Source: a bacterium UBA4637
GTDB taxonomy: Bacteria > Bacteroidota > Bacteroidia > Bacteroidales > Bacteroidaceae
DNA: 25,208 nt
Assembly: GCA_002405875.1 (NCBI GenBank)
Contig: DHMR01000078.1
Coordinates: 21,865 to 47,072, forward strand
Reading direction: 5' to 3'
Numbering within the stretch: the stretch's first letter is position 1; every line of letters starts with the position of its first letter. Of the stretch, positions 15,955 to 22,974 are shown one piece after another. The translations under genes were made by a program, and so were the position numbers. The notes below the pieces were generated by a model. It had not been told where the DNA came from and did no database searches. It saw nothing but the letters and a program-made list of their open reading frames with translations.

Positions 15955-16002
15955 ACAAAAAATCCATCATAAACACCATTCTTCAAGTGTTTATGATGGA
16001 TT
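15955..16002 (-). terminator. Terminator of the tRNA-Arg gene
   Basis: AATCCATCATAAACAC (15961-15976) and GTGTTTATGATGGATT (15987-16002) form a perfect 16-bp stem with a 10-base loop. On the minus strand the stem runs into TTTTGTTT. It lies 48 bases beyond the 3' end of the minus-strand tRNA. Confidence 0.85.
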
Positions 16003-16050
16003 CATCGACTTTGAATATTCTATTCTATAGTTGCAAATTCATCAATGATG

Positions 16051-16125
16051 TGATTCCGTTGGGGTTCGAACCCAAGACCCACAGCTTAGAAGGCTGTTGC
16101 TCTAATCCAACTGAGCTACGGAACC
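16051..16125 (-). tRNA. tRNA-Arg (anticodon TCT)
   Basis: The reverse complement folds into a cloverleaf. The acceptor is GGTTCCG paired with CGGAATC plus discriminator A, the D-arm contains AGCTCAGTTGGATTAGAGC, and the anticodon stem-loop is ACAGC-CTTCTAA-GCTGT with anticodon TCT. The T-arm is TTGGG-TTCGAAC-CCCAA. Length is 75 bases and the CCA is not encoded. It reads AGA codons. A promoter lies just upstream and a terminator just downstream, so it is a stand-alone transcription unit. Confidence 0.95.
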
Positions 16126-16152
16126 GAACTCATCAAATCTTATTTGCGGCTG

Positions 16153-16184
16153 CAAAGTTACTATATTTTTCCGAAATAGCCAAA
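16153..16184 (-). promoter_or_regulatory. Promoter of tRNA-Arg
   Basis: On the minus strand, TTTG (16184-16181), a 20-base spacer and TAACTTTG (16160-16153) match the Bacteroidetes consensus exactly. Transcription would start about 20 bases before the tRNA 5' end. The -33 box lies inside the hairpin that ends the upstream tlpA-like gene. Confidence 0.75.
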
Positions 16185-16210
16185 TATTTTTAGAAATATT
16201 TGGCTATTTC
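16173..16210 (-). terminator. Hairpin after the TlpA-like gene
   Basis: GAAATAGCCAAATATTT (16173-16189) and AAATATTTGGCTATTTC (16194-16210) are a perfect 17-bp inverted repeat with a TTAG loop. It is AT-rich and is followed on the minus strand by GGAAAAATATAG, so the U run is poor. Its position after the gene ending at 16330 suggests a terminator or 3'-end stabiliser. Confidence 0.6.
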
Positions 16211-16329
16211 TAGAAACTTTTCTGCTCAGATACCTTTTCTGCTTTTTACTTTTTATCTTTTTACCCTTATATCTCTGGAAAAAGACTTCAACTTTATGGG
16301 TTGAATTGCATTCCAAGCAAAAGATTGAC

Positions 16330-17460
16330 TTACTTTCCAAACAAAGAGTCAAGCAAGTCATAGAAAGCTGGATCCTCACCGACGATGGTCTTCACAATCT
16401 TACCCTCTGGAGAAACCACAATCTTGGTAGGGAATCCCTGAATGCCGTACTTACCGAGCACATTTTCCTTGGAATCACGAGGATTGTAGACATGCTTCCA
16501 AGGCAACTCATGCTTTTTGACAGCATCCTTCCACCTCTGTTCGGTATCGTTGCAGTCCACACCAACAATCTCAAACTTGCCAGCATACTTCTTGTAGTAC
16601 TCCTTCATCTGTGGCATACCCTTGATACACCATCCGCACCAAGACCCCCAGAAGTCGAGTATCACATACTTGCCCCGCAAGCCAGAAAGCTTAAAGTCGT
16701 TGCCATCGATGTCCTTCAGGGTAAAGTCAGGAGCCTCAACACCAGTTGCCTGTTTCTTGGCAGCTTCCTCCTCAGCCTTCTTCTCAGCCTTCACCTGATC
16801 GATGATTGGCTGGTAGTAAGCCTTCATGCGTCCATTCTTCACAGATTCGGAAAGCATGCCGACTACCTTCTCCATCTGGTCCAAGCCTTCAAACTGACCT
16901 ACGAGTGTGGCGGTAGCCTCCTCGTTAGGATGCTGGGAGATGTAAGAGAGCAACTTCTCGTTGCGAGCTTTTTCCAACTCGGCAGCCTTCTCCTGATATT
17001 CCTTGCGGATGGTCTTCTGGTCGCCACCGTTCTTCATTTTTTCCTCCATGGTCTTCTGCAACTCAGAGAAAGGCTTCTGAGAGTCCTCCAAGAGCAAGTC
17101 GACCAAGTGATACTGCTTATAGAAAGCACTACCCGTAATGTCGTAACGACTCTTCACATCGCCCACTAACTCAGCCTTCTCGCCAGGAACGGCGATGATG
17201 CGTGCCATCTTGTACTCCATGTTCTTGAAGGTAGCCGGAGTTGCAAAGATCAAGTCCATCGGCTTCTGCAATGTGGTGGTATAAGTAAACTTGTCTTTCT
17301 TCACAAGCACGGTATCGATCTTTATATTTCGACCTTTATAGACAATCACCGTGTCACCAAAGTTCTTCAAGTTGGCTTTCACCTGAAAGGTGCCACTCTG
17401 TGCCATCGCTACTGTTGCAGAAAGCAAGAGAGCTGCACTCAAAATCATACTTTTTTTCAT
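16330..17460 (-). CDS. Periplasmic TlpA-like thiol-disulfide oxidoreductase with DUF4369 domain
   Basis: A 376-residue protein with signal peptide MKKSMILSAALLLSATVAMA. Residues 22-120 fit the N-terminal DUF4369 domain common in Bacteroidetes thioredoxin-like proteins (GTFQVKANLKNFGDTVIVYKG). Residues 120-230 are helical and charged. From residue 235 (EAPDFTLKDIDGNDFKLSGLRGKY, no more than the usual AhpC/TlpA opening) a thioredoxin fold contains the redox site W274-C275-G276-W277-C278 and the cis-proline region GFPTK. Such proteins act in the periplasm as reductants or in disulfide handling; the partner is unknown. It probably shares a transcript with queC, which ends 83 bases upstream in transcription order, and no consensus promoter was found between them. 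Lys-rich coiled segments precede the redox domain. Confidence 0.9.
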   Translation of the reverse strand: MKKSMILSAALLLSATVAMAQSGTFQVKANLKNFGDTVIVYKGRNIKIDTVLVKKDKFTYTTTLQKPMDLIFATPATFKNMEYKMARIIAVPGEKAELVGDVKSRYDITGSAFYKQYHLVDLLLEDSQKPFSELQKTMEEKMKNGGDQKTIRKEYQEKAAELEKARNEKLLSYISQHPNEEATATLVGQFEGLDQMEKVVGMLSESVKNGRMKAYYQPIIDQVKAEKKAEEEAAKKQATGVEAPDFTLKDIDGNDFKLSGLRGKYVILDFWGSWCGWCIKGMPQMKEYYKKYAGKFEIVGVDCNDTEQRWKDAVKKHELPWKHVYNPRDSKENVLGKYGIQGFPTKIVVSPEGKIVKTIVGEDPAFYDLLDSLFGK

Positions 17461-17482
17461 TATACTATATACTTTTATTAAA

Positions 17483-17553
17483 ATTCTAATTTTCAGAATA
17501 CTTTGATTGAATTTTTAATTTTCAGAATACTTTGATTGGATTTTTAATTTTCA
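17483..17553. repeat. 29-base direct repeat at the 3' end of queC
   Basis: A unit of about 29 bases containing AATTTTCAGAATACTTTGAT is present twice in full (from 17483 and from 17511) and a third time in part (17540-17553). The partial copy includes the queC stop codon at 17544-17546. The pattern looks like duplication of sequence at the end of the gene into the spacer before the TlpA-like gene. Confidence 0.8.
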
Positions 17554-18197
17554 TATTCCGTTGTATCCTCGATGCCCGCTTCAGCCAAGGCCTCCTTGCG
17601 CTCCACACAAGTACCACACTTACCACAATGCTTCTCGCCACCCTTGTAGCAACTCCAAGTCTCGGAATAGTCGATACCTAGTCGCTTACCGATGCGAGCA
17701 ATGTCAGCCTTGGTAATGTTGGTGTAAGGCGCACTGACCTCCACATTCACGAAAGTGCCCGCCTTGGCTGCCTGGTCGATAGCCTGGATAAACTCCGGAC
17801 GGCAATCAGGATAGATGGTGTGGTCGCCGCCATGATTGGCAATCAACACCTTCTTCAGGTTATTGCTCTCGGCGATTCCGATGGCAATGCTCAACATGAT
17901 GCCATTGCGAAAAGGCACCACAGTCGACTTCATGTTCTCGGAAGCATAATGCCCCTCCGGTATCGCATCGGCACCCTCCAAGAGACTGCTTTTGAAATAC
18001 TCATGCATAAATCCCAAATTGATGGTGATATGCTTGATGCCCAGACGCTCACAATGCATCTTGGCAAAGGGAATCTCCCGCTCGTTATGGTTGCTGCCAT
18101 AATTGAAACTGATACCGAGAGCTATCTCGTCCTTCTTGTCATAGAGCAGCGTGATGCTATCCATGCCGCCGCTCACAATAATTACCGAATCTTTCAT
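17544..18197 (-). CDS. queC: 7-cyano-7-deazaguanine synthase
   Basis: A 217-residue enzyme converting 7-carboxy-7-deazaguanine to preQ0, using ATP and ammonia, for queuosine in tRNA. The ATP-binding PP-loop is SGGMDS at residues 9-14, and LGISFNYG follows. ANHGGDHTIYPDCRPEF is a family signature. Near the C-terminus, CYKGGEKHCGKCGTC supplies four cysteines for zinc. I chose ATG at 18197 (MKDSVIIVSGG), because the longer reading from 18230 adds 11 residues with no family counterpart. A consensus promoter lies about 80 bases upstream. No other queuosine genes are in the window, and no preQ1 riboswitch was recognised in the leader. Confidence 0.95.
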   Translation of the reverse strand: MKDSVIIVSGGMDSITLLYDKKDEIALGISFNYGSNHNEREIPFAKMHCERLGIKHITINLGFMHEYFKSSLLEGADAIPEGHYASENMKSTVVPFRNGIMLSIAIGIAESNNLKKVLIANHGGDHTIYPDCRPEFIQAIDQAAKAGTFVNVEVSAPYTNITKADIARIGKRLGIDYSETWSCYKGGEKHCGKCGTCVERKEALAEAGIEDTTEYEN

Positions 18198-18276
18198 TTC
18201 TATGTTTTTACAATAATAACGTACTACCACTACTAATGGGTACTACGACTTAACCTACTTTAATATTATCGACTTG

Positions 18277-18307
18277 CAAAGGTACTGAGTTTTTGATAAT
18301 TTACAAA
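18277..18307 (-). promoter_or_regulatory. Promoter of queC
   Basis: On the minus strand, TTTG (18307-18304), 19 bases, then TACCTTTG (18284-18277) match the Bacteroidetes promoter consensus. The expected start of transcription is near 18270, giving a leader of about 73 bases before the ATG at 18197. Confidence 0.75.
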
Positions 18308-18344
18308 ATATCTCACATTAAATTAACAAAACTTCTCGAATCAA

Positions 18345-18395
18345 AATGAGAAGAGGAGCCATCTTGCACTGGCAAGACAGCTCCTCTTTCTCATT
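18345..18395 (-). terminator. Terminator of the L3-S3 unit
   Basis: AATGAGAAGAGGAGC (18345-18359) pairs with GCTCCTCTTTCTCATT (18380-18395) with one bulged base, and an inner CTTGC-ACTG-GCAAG hairpin sits at the top. On the minus strand TTTTGATTC follows. It lies 18 bases beyond the stop of the small gene at 18413. Confidence 0.75.
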
Positions 18396-18412
18396 AAAGT
18401 CTCGAAATATCA

Positions 18413-18691
18413 TCATTCCCAAACACCTTGGTGCTGCGTCATCATGTCACTGGTATTTTCCTCCTCGTCGTCGAAGAATGAGAACTTATTCTTCTTGGAC
18501 TGCGCATCATTTCCATCGGCACCAAGGGAAGCAGCTCCCACACCAGCACCTTCATCCAAGACTGAACCTGACAAATGCAGTTCTACAACCTCTGCCAAAG
18601 GTGCTACATATTTTCTTCTTGATGCCGTTATCTTATCCAATGCCATATCTGTTGCCAACGATTGGTACATTTTCATCTCATTATACATCAT
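18413..18691 (-). CDS. Small acidic protein S3, divergent K-Y-x-x-P-x-x-x-V type
   Basis: A 92-residue protein of unrecognised function. After an N-terminal extension (MMYNEMKMYQSLATDMALDK) it has RRKYVAPLAEVVELHLSG, matching the Y-x-x-P-x-[IA]-x-V start of the proteins at 1740 and 7217, then an Ala/Gly-rich stretch (DEGAGVGAASLGADG) and a very acidic end (FFDDEEENTSD) closing with VWE. There is no signal peptide and no cysteine. It lies 79 bases downstream of a 1270-residue exported protein on the same strand and is followed by a terminator, so it mirrors the large-then-small order seen at 4798-7420. Starts at 18691, 18688 or 18676 are all possible. The relation to S1 and S2 rests on the short N-terminal pattern and on gene context, so it is less certain than theirs to each other. 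Confidence 0.65.
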   Translation of the reverse strand: MMYNEMKMYQSLATDMALDKITASRRKYVAPLAEVVELHLSGSVLDEGAGVGAASLGADGNDAQSKKNKFSFFDDEEENTSDMMTQHQGVWE

Positions 18692-18718
18692 CTTCTTAGC
18701 GTTTATTTATCATTAAAT

Positions 18719-18762
18719 AGAGCTTACTCTTTTATTAATCATTCAAAAGAGCTTACTCTTTT
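18719..18762. repeat. 29-base-period direct repeat between L3 and S3
   Basis: AGAGCTTACTCTTTT occurs at 18719-18733 and again at 18748-18762, a period of 29 bases. Each copy contains the small palindrome AGAG-CTTA-CTCT. The nearer copy is 8 bases from the L3 stop codon. Confidence 0.8.
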
Positions 18763-18770
18763 CCATATAA

Positions 18771-21700
18771 CTACTTGACCACGAATTTCTTACTGTTCTT
18801 GATATAGATTCCCTTACGAAGCGGTTGCGAAACCTTGATGCCGTCCAAAGTATAAATAGAGCCAGCATCCAGAATAGGGGCGATGACACTTCCCTGAATA
18901 CCAGTGGTCTGACCGAACCAATCCAAATAGATGATAGTCTTGGCAGCATTTGCTCCCGTAGGATTAGCGAGTTGGAGATAAGCAAGATTATTGCCCACAT
19001 TACCTTTTACCCACTTGTAGAAGCACTGCTTGGTACCATCAATCACATCACCCGTCTGACTCTCATCCTTGTCCAGATGGAAGTATTTGCTGGTGAGAAT
19101 ATACAGTTGAGCTTGACTGTTGTCAGCCGTCTGCTTGGCATCAGCAAAGGTTACACCTTCCGAACCCGTGCCTACCAAGGCATTGTCGGTCATCTTTTCT
19201 GCCGTCGTATTGACCTCCGTCGTAAAGACAGAATGGCTCTCGCCCAACACATATTCTGTTTCGCCTACAGTTTCTCCCGAACCTACCTTGGTAGAAGTCA
19301 AGACAACTCCCTCTCCTGCCGCCGTGCGATTATTCGTGACAGGCGTGAAATTGACATAAGTAGCATCAGCCTTGTTGGTGGTAGATACCCCATAAGCAGT
19401 GACCGCAGTGCCCTCCAAGGTCTCATTCAAGGAATAATCCACAGGGTAAGTCTGGCTGTAAGTGGCATATTTGAAATTCTTATCCGCATTTCCGATGGTC
19501 TTGAAGTCCTTAACCACGGCGATGCGATAGAGCAAGAGATCTTGCACACAGAAAGTGACATCCTTGTCCGTTTTGACCTGATAGATGGAAACGGCATGTT
19601 GATCCTTGTTGGTAAAAGTCTGGAGACTATCGACACCAATACTGTTCAGATTGAAGATTTCCTTGCTATCTCCTCCACGTTCAACATAGATTCGTGCCCC
19701 CTTAGGCACAGAAGGAACTGTCACATAATGGGTGTTACCCTTCAGATAGACATAAGAAGGCTTATCTCCTTGTGCCAATCGAATGATGAAACGATTGCTA
19801 TTTCTTTTCTTCAGATTAATCAGAAGGCCCTTGAACTCTGGCAAGATTTCTCCATCCGCCTTGATTTCCTGTCCTTGATTGAAAAAGATGGTGTTGGATA
19901 CCAAAGCACTTCCATATCCCTCCAACTGAGTTTTATCGTCATTATAAAATTCACCCCAATAGGTATTCTTGGCAGCTACTGCATTCTTGATATGCGACAT
20001 GGTTGCATCAGAAATATGGGTGAAATCCCAAGTATAAACATCCTTTCGGCTACGACTATCTGTGACATCGGCACTCTTAGGGGTATTGAAGCTGAACTTC
20101 ACTTCCTGTGTCAAAGGCATTCCACCTTCTCCCACGATGGTATAGACAGGAATGGTAACTTCATAGCGCATACCATAAAACAAATCCTGACCTGCATAGT
20201 TGAACCACAACTTATTGCCCTCCACATGAATCAAATTATTATCAGACGGAAGGGATGTGTTGTAGAAGTAAATGCTCTTAGCCTCACTACCACCCATTGG
20301 ACGACAGAAGACCAATGCACCATCCAACAGTTGGATGTCTTCATTAAAAGTCACTTCGATGGTCTTGGCGGAAGTAGGCTGAACATCTGCCACAGCAATC
20401 GTTGACTCCGCCTCAGGATAAGTGGACTTCAACACTGGGGCGTTTCCTGTAATCGAAGCAGTTGTGAAAACGAACGATTTGTCATCTAAATAACTTCCCT
20501 CATTATCATTCAATTCAGCTCCTTTGCCTTGTAAAGTCAACGTATATGTATAGTTCGGACGAAGCACCTTCTCGGGAGCAGGATTGGTGAACACCAATTT
20601 GTTGCCATTCACGATGCCGGTCACAACTCCACAATCATGCGTTTGAGTTCCATCGGCACTCTTTCCGACAAGCGTTGCCTGCACGTTAGACTTAATGTTG
20701 ACTCCAGTCACCTTTATATTGCCATCCTTGTCCTTAGCGGATTGAGTGGCACTCAAAATGATACGAGTGGAAACGGGAGCCTCATCATGGTTGTATGGAG
20801 TTGTCATACTCAAACTGGTTCCCTCTACCGAACTCGTCAAGTGTAAAACAACCTGGTTGTTCTTCAAGGTTGAGCCTTCGGTTACATCTTGCAAACTACC
20901 TGCTTCAATATTGATGGAGATATATTTGCCTGCCTTCAAGGTGATAGGAACATAGAGATAGTTGTCTTTGCTGCCATTAACAAAACCGCAATTGGTGTTG
21001 TCTTTATCATAGGTGGTAACGGTAGAACCATCTGAGACAATGACCTTGAAGGCATCTGTCTTCTTCAAACTTTCTTCAAATCTGAACACGACACGATTGT
21101 CTGCCAAATTGGATACGCTATACGGTTCTTGTTCTATTTTTGTATCACCATTGTATGCCCCCAGATAAGTCAAACCTTTTGTCTTGAATGTAAAGGTCAC
21201 ATTTTCATTGCCTGTACCTGAAGTCTCCATCACCGTATTGGCAGGGATGTTCAAGGTATAGGTGGTAGATGACTCCAACTTTTTGCCAGCTGGCAAGTTG
21301 AAAGTCAGCACTTTAACACCCTCTGCACCCGCAGTAAAAGTAGCGGAGAGGGTCATGTCGTTATCCTCGTCTCCAGAAGTCAAAGTTGCAGTTACGGTCT
21401 TCGATTCCGAAGCTTTTACCCCATTGGCATCATACGCCCACAAAGCCTTGTCGGAAGCGACTGTAATAGAGGAAAGCGTATTAGGATCCACCTCCTTAGC
21501 CTTGTTAGCAGGAGAAGTCATGGTCAATACGGGCGCTGCATCAAGCACAGAGATGCTACTGATCCATACGCCCCAGGTATTGTAAGCATCTTCCTGAGGG
21601 TCAACCGTCACGACGGCATCGCCATCATTCTTGACAGAAAAGAGTTCCACATCACCGCTTCTTTCCTGCTCTACTTCCAAGTTGGTGGTTGGAAGGAAGT

Positions 21701-22583
21701 TCACACCAGTATGAACGATCTTCACTTTTTGTCCTCTCAACAAGGAAGGTATAGTAATAGTGGCATTCTTTGGAATCGCAACAAGCTTATTCTTGTAGTC
21801 GGCACAGACATGCCCCGCAAAACGCAAGCCACGAACCAAATCCACGTCATAACCTGTAGGTGAAGTTGGTTCCGCATTGACATTATTGCGATACTCATTG
21901 GCATCATTAGTATTATGAGCCCAAATGGTCTCAACAAACTGATTTCCTGAGACAGAACTCTGCCAGTTGGATGTCACCGATTCATCCTGAAAATTCCAGG
22001 TGTAAGGATAGGACTGAACGGTATGATTGTCCAAGCCACCTGTCTCGTAAGTCACCTCGATGGAAGTGATATATGCCTTATTAGAAGCTGTCGAATTGGT
22101 GAAAGAGACTGAACTTGCACCAGCTTGCAGCGTCCATGTCTGCGCATCTACATTACCAGTAGCGGAACTTGGGTCAAGAGTGCCGCCCGTCTCAGAACTT
22201 TCTGCAAAATAGCCCTTATTACTTTTATCTGCCCCTTTCTCAAAGGAAAAAGCGATTTTGGTAATTTTGATTTCAGAGTACAAGCCAGAAACGACGATAC
22301 CTGCACCTGGAGCCAAGGCTATGGTCTGCCCATGGTTGGAACCAGCTTGCGCCGGATTCCAACTGGCATTATCCCCAGACGCAGCTGTAATCGTCAAAGA
22401 GATGTCCCCAAAACCAACCTTCTGGGAAGTTCCCTTTGACACATTAAACTTTGCCAGGTTGATTTCGCTTGACGGCGACGTGGCAGCGATGGTCACGGTC
22501 TTGCTCGCCCAAACATTGCTTCCCCAGAACACCATCAGGAGAAGCAGCCAAAAGTTAATCACCTTTTTCATCTTTACTTTCAT
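18771..22583 (-). CDS. Large exported multidomain protein L3 with Ig-like modules and Por-tail-like end
   Basis: A 1270-residue protein. The signal peptide is MKKVINFWLLLLMVFWGSNVWA, from M1 or more likely M5 (ATG at 22571). Residues 85-175 form a beta module (ITKIAFSFEKG, SITSIEVTYE-like end). Residues 190-345 form a second beta-rich module starting SYPYTWNFQDESV. Three bacterial Ig-like (Big_5/SbsA-like) modules start near residues 350 (PVLTMTSPANKAKEV), 594 (TPYNHDEAPVSTRIIL) and 714 (PVLKSTYPEAEST), with TYTLNIPANT-type strands. A further region from about 849 begins with VYTWDFTHIS, echoing the YTWNF motif. The last 30 residues, with IYTLDGIKV and GIYIKNSKKFVVK, resemble a short Por secretion tail. 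No catalytic motif is visible. I infer a surface or secreted binding protein. Its 5' end has a decayed copy at 15795-15905. It is divergent from the GH43 gene and precedes S3. Confidence 0.85.
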   Translation of the reverse strand: MKVKMKKVINFWLLLLMVFWGSNVWASKTVTIAATSPSSEINLAKFNVSKGTSQKVGFGDISLTITAASGDNASWNPAQAGSNHGQTIALAPGAGIVVSGLYSEIKITKIAFSFEKGADKSNKGYFAESSETGGTLDPSSATGNVDAQTWTLQAGASSVSFTNSTASNKAYITSIEVTYETGGLDNHTVQSYPYTWNFQDESVTSNWQSSVSGNQFVETIWAHNTNDANEYRNNVNAEPTSPTGYDVDLVRGLRFAGHVCADYKNKLVAIPKNATITIPSLLRGQKVKIVHTGVNFLPTTNLEVEQERSGDVELFSVKNDGDAVVTVDPQEDAYNTWGVWISSISVLDAAPVLTMTSPANKAKEVDPNTLSSITVASDKALWAYDANGVKASESKTVTATLTSGDEDNDMTLSATFTAGAEGVKVLTFNLPAGKKLESSTTYTLNIPANTVMETSGTGNENVTFTFKTKGLTYLGAYNGDTKIEQEPYSVSNLADNRVVFRFEESLKKTDAFKVIVSDGSTVTTYDKDNTNCGFVNGSKDNYLYVPITLKAGKYISINIEAGSLQDVTEGSTLKNNQVVLHLTSSVEGTSLSMTTPYNHDEAPVSTRIILSATQSAKDKDGNIKVTGVNIKSNVQATLVGKSADGTQTHDCGVVTGIVNGNKLVFTNPAPEKVLRPNYTYTLTLQGKGAELNDNEGSYLDDKSFVFTTASITGNAPVLKSTYPEAESTIAVADVQPTSAKTIEVTFNEDIQLLDGALVFCRPMGGSEAKSIYFYNTSLPSDNNLIHVEGNKLWFNYAGQDLFYGMRYEVTIPVYTIVGEGGMPLTQEVKFSFNTPKSADVTDSRSRKDVYTWDFTHISDATMSHIKNAVAAKNTYWGEFYNDDKTQLEGYGSALVSNTIFFNQGQEIKADGEILPEFKGLLINLKKRNSNRFIIRLAQGDKPSYVYLKGNTHYVTVPSVPKGARIYVERGGDSKEIFNLNSIGVDSLQTFTNKDQHAVSIYQVKTDKDVTFCVQDLLLYRIAVVKDFKTIGNADKNFKYATYSQTYPVDYSLNETLEGTAVTAYGVSTTNKADATYVNFTPVTNNRTAAGEGVVLTSTKVGSGETVGETEYVLGESHSVFTTEVNTTAEKMTDNALVGTGSEGVTFADAKQTADNSQAQLYILTSKYFHLDKDESQTGDVIDGTKQCFYKWVKGNVGNNLAYLQLANPTGANAAKTIIYLDWFGQTTGIQGSVIAPILDAGSIYTLDGIKVSQPLRKGIYIKNSKKFVVK

Positions 22584-22740
22584 TTTACTTGTAATTTTTA
22601 CTTACAAATTGTTGTTTTAAGTTTATATCTATTTCTGATGATTTCATCACCTTTACTATTTAAGATGCCACATTTCTTTACCTATATTATATAAAATATC
22701 ACAAGAAATGATAATTCATCCATATTGTTTTTGTACAATG

Positions 22741-22748
22741 CAAAATTA
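22741..22748 (-). promoter_or_regulatory. Putative -7 element for L3
   Basis: The minus strand reads TAATTTTG, fitting TAnnTTTG. No TTTG is present at 19-21 bases upstream, so the -33 box is weak or absent. Position in the divergent spacer supports it only moderately. Confidence 0.4.
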
Positions 22749-22909
22749 CACATTCATAGAATAGAAATAGTGTAAAATCGAAATAATATAGTGGATAATA
22801 CGCATTTACTATACCATATTTTTACTCTCAAACTCAACTTTTCTGCCTCAAAAAGCATTTCTCCACCAAATTCAACAGGAAAATCCAACAGGGAAGAGCT
22901 TTTTTATTG

Positions 22910-22917
22910 TAGTTTTG
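22910..22917 (+). promoter_or_regulatory. Putative -7 element for the GH43 gene
   Basis: TAGTTTTG fits the TAnnTTTG consensus and lies 57 bases before the start codon. A matching -33 TTTG is not found at the usual distance, so activation by a regulator is possible but unproven. Confidence 0.4.
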
Positions 22918-22974
22918 CCAACACGAAAAACAGTTCTATATACAACAACAATTTAAACCTAAAAATTAAAAGCA

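Larger units (their letters stand above)
22584..22974. other. Divergent intergenic region between L3 and GH43 genes
   Basis: A 391-base AT-rich stretch without credible ORFs. It contains -7 type elements for both flanking genes (22741-22748 minus, 22910-22917 plus). The L3 leader would be about 150 bases, and its first part resembles the relic at 15873-15905. No recognised riboswitch or RNA gene was seen. Confidence 0.6.

Noticed and set aside
16306..17169. A 287-codon plus-strand ORF with hydrophobic stretches opposite the TlpA-like gene
   Set aside because: The Leu-rich stretches are the reverse reading of Lys/Glu-rich helices; the minus-strand protein has a signal peptide and WCGWC redox motif.
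17460..18300. A preQ1 riboswitch before queC
   Set aside because: The roughly 73-base leader shows no convincing pseudoknot hairpin with an A-rich tail of the preQ1-I type.
18825..20405. A 526-codon plus-strand ORF opposite L3
   Set aside because: No recognisable motifs; composition rich in Ile, Arg and Ser, as expected from the reverse of an Asp/Asn/Tyr-rich coding sequence. L3 has a signal peptide, ordered domains and a tail, so it is the real gene.
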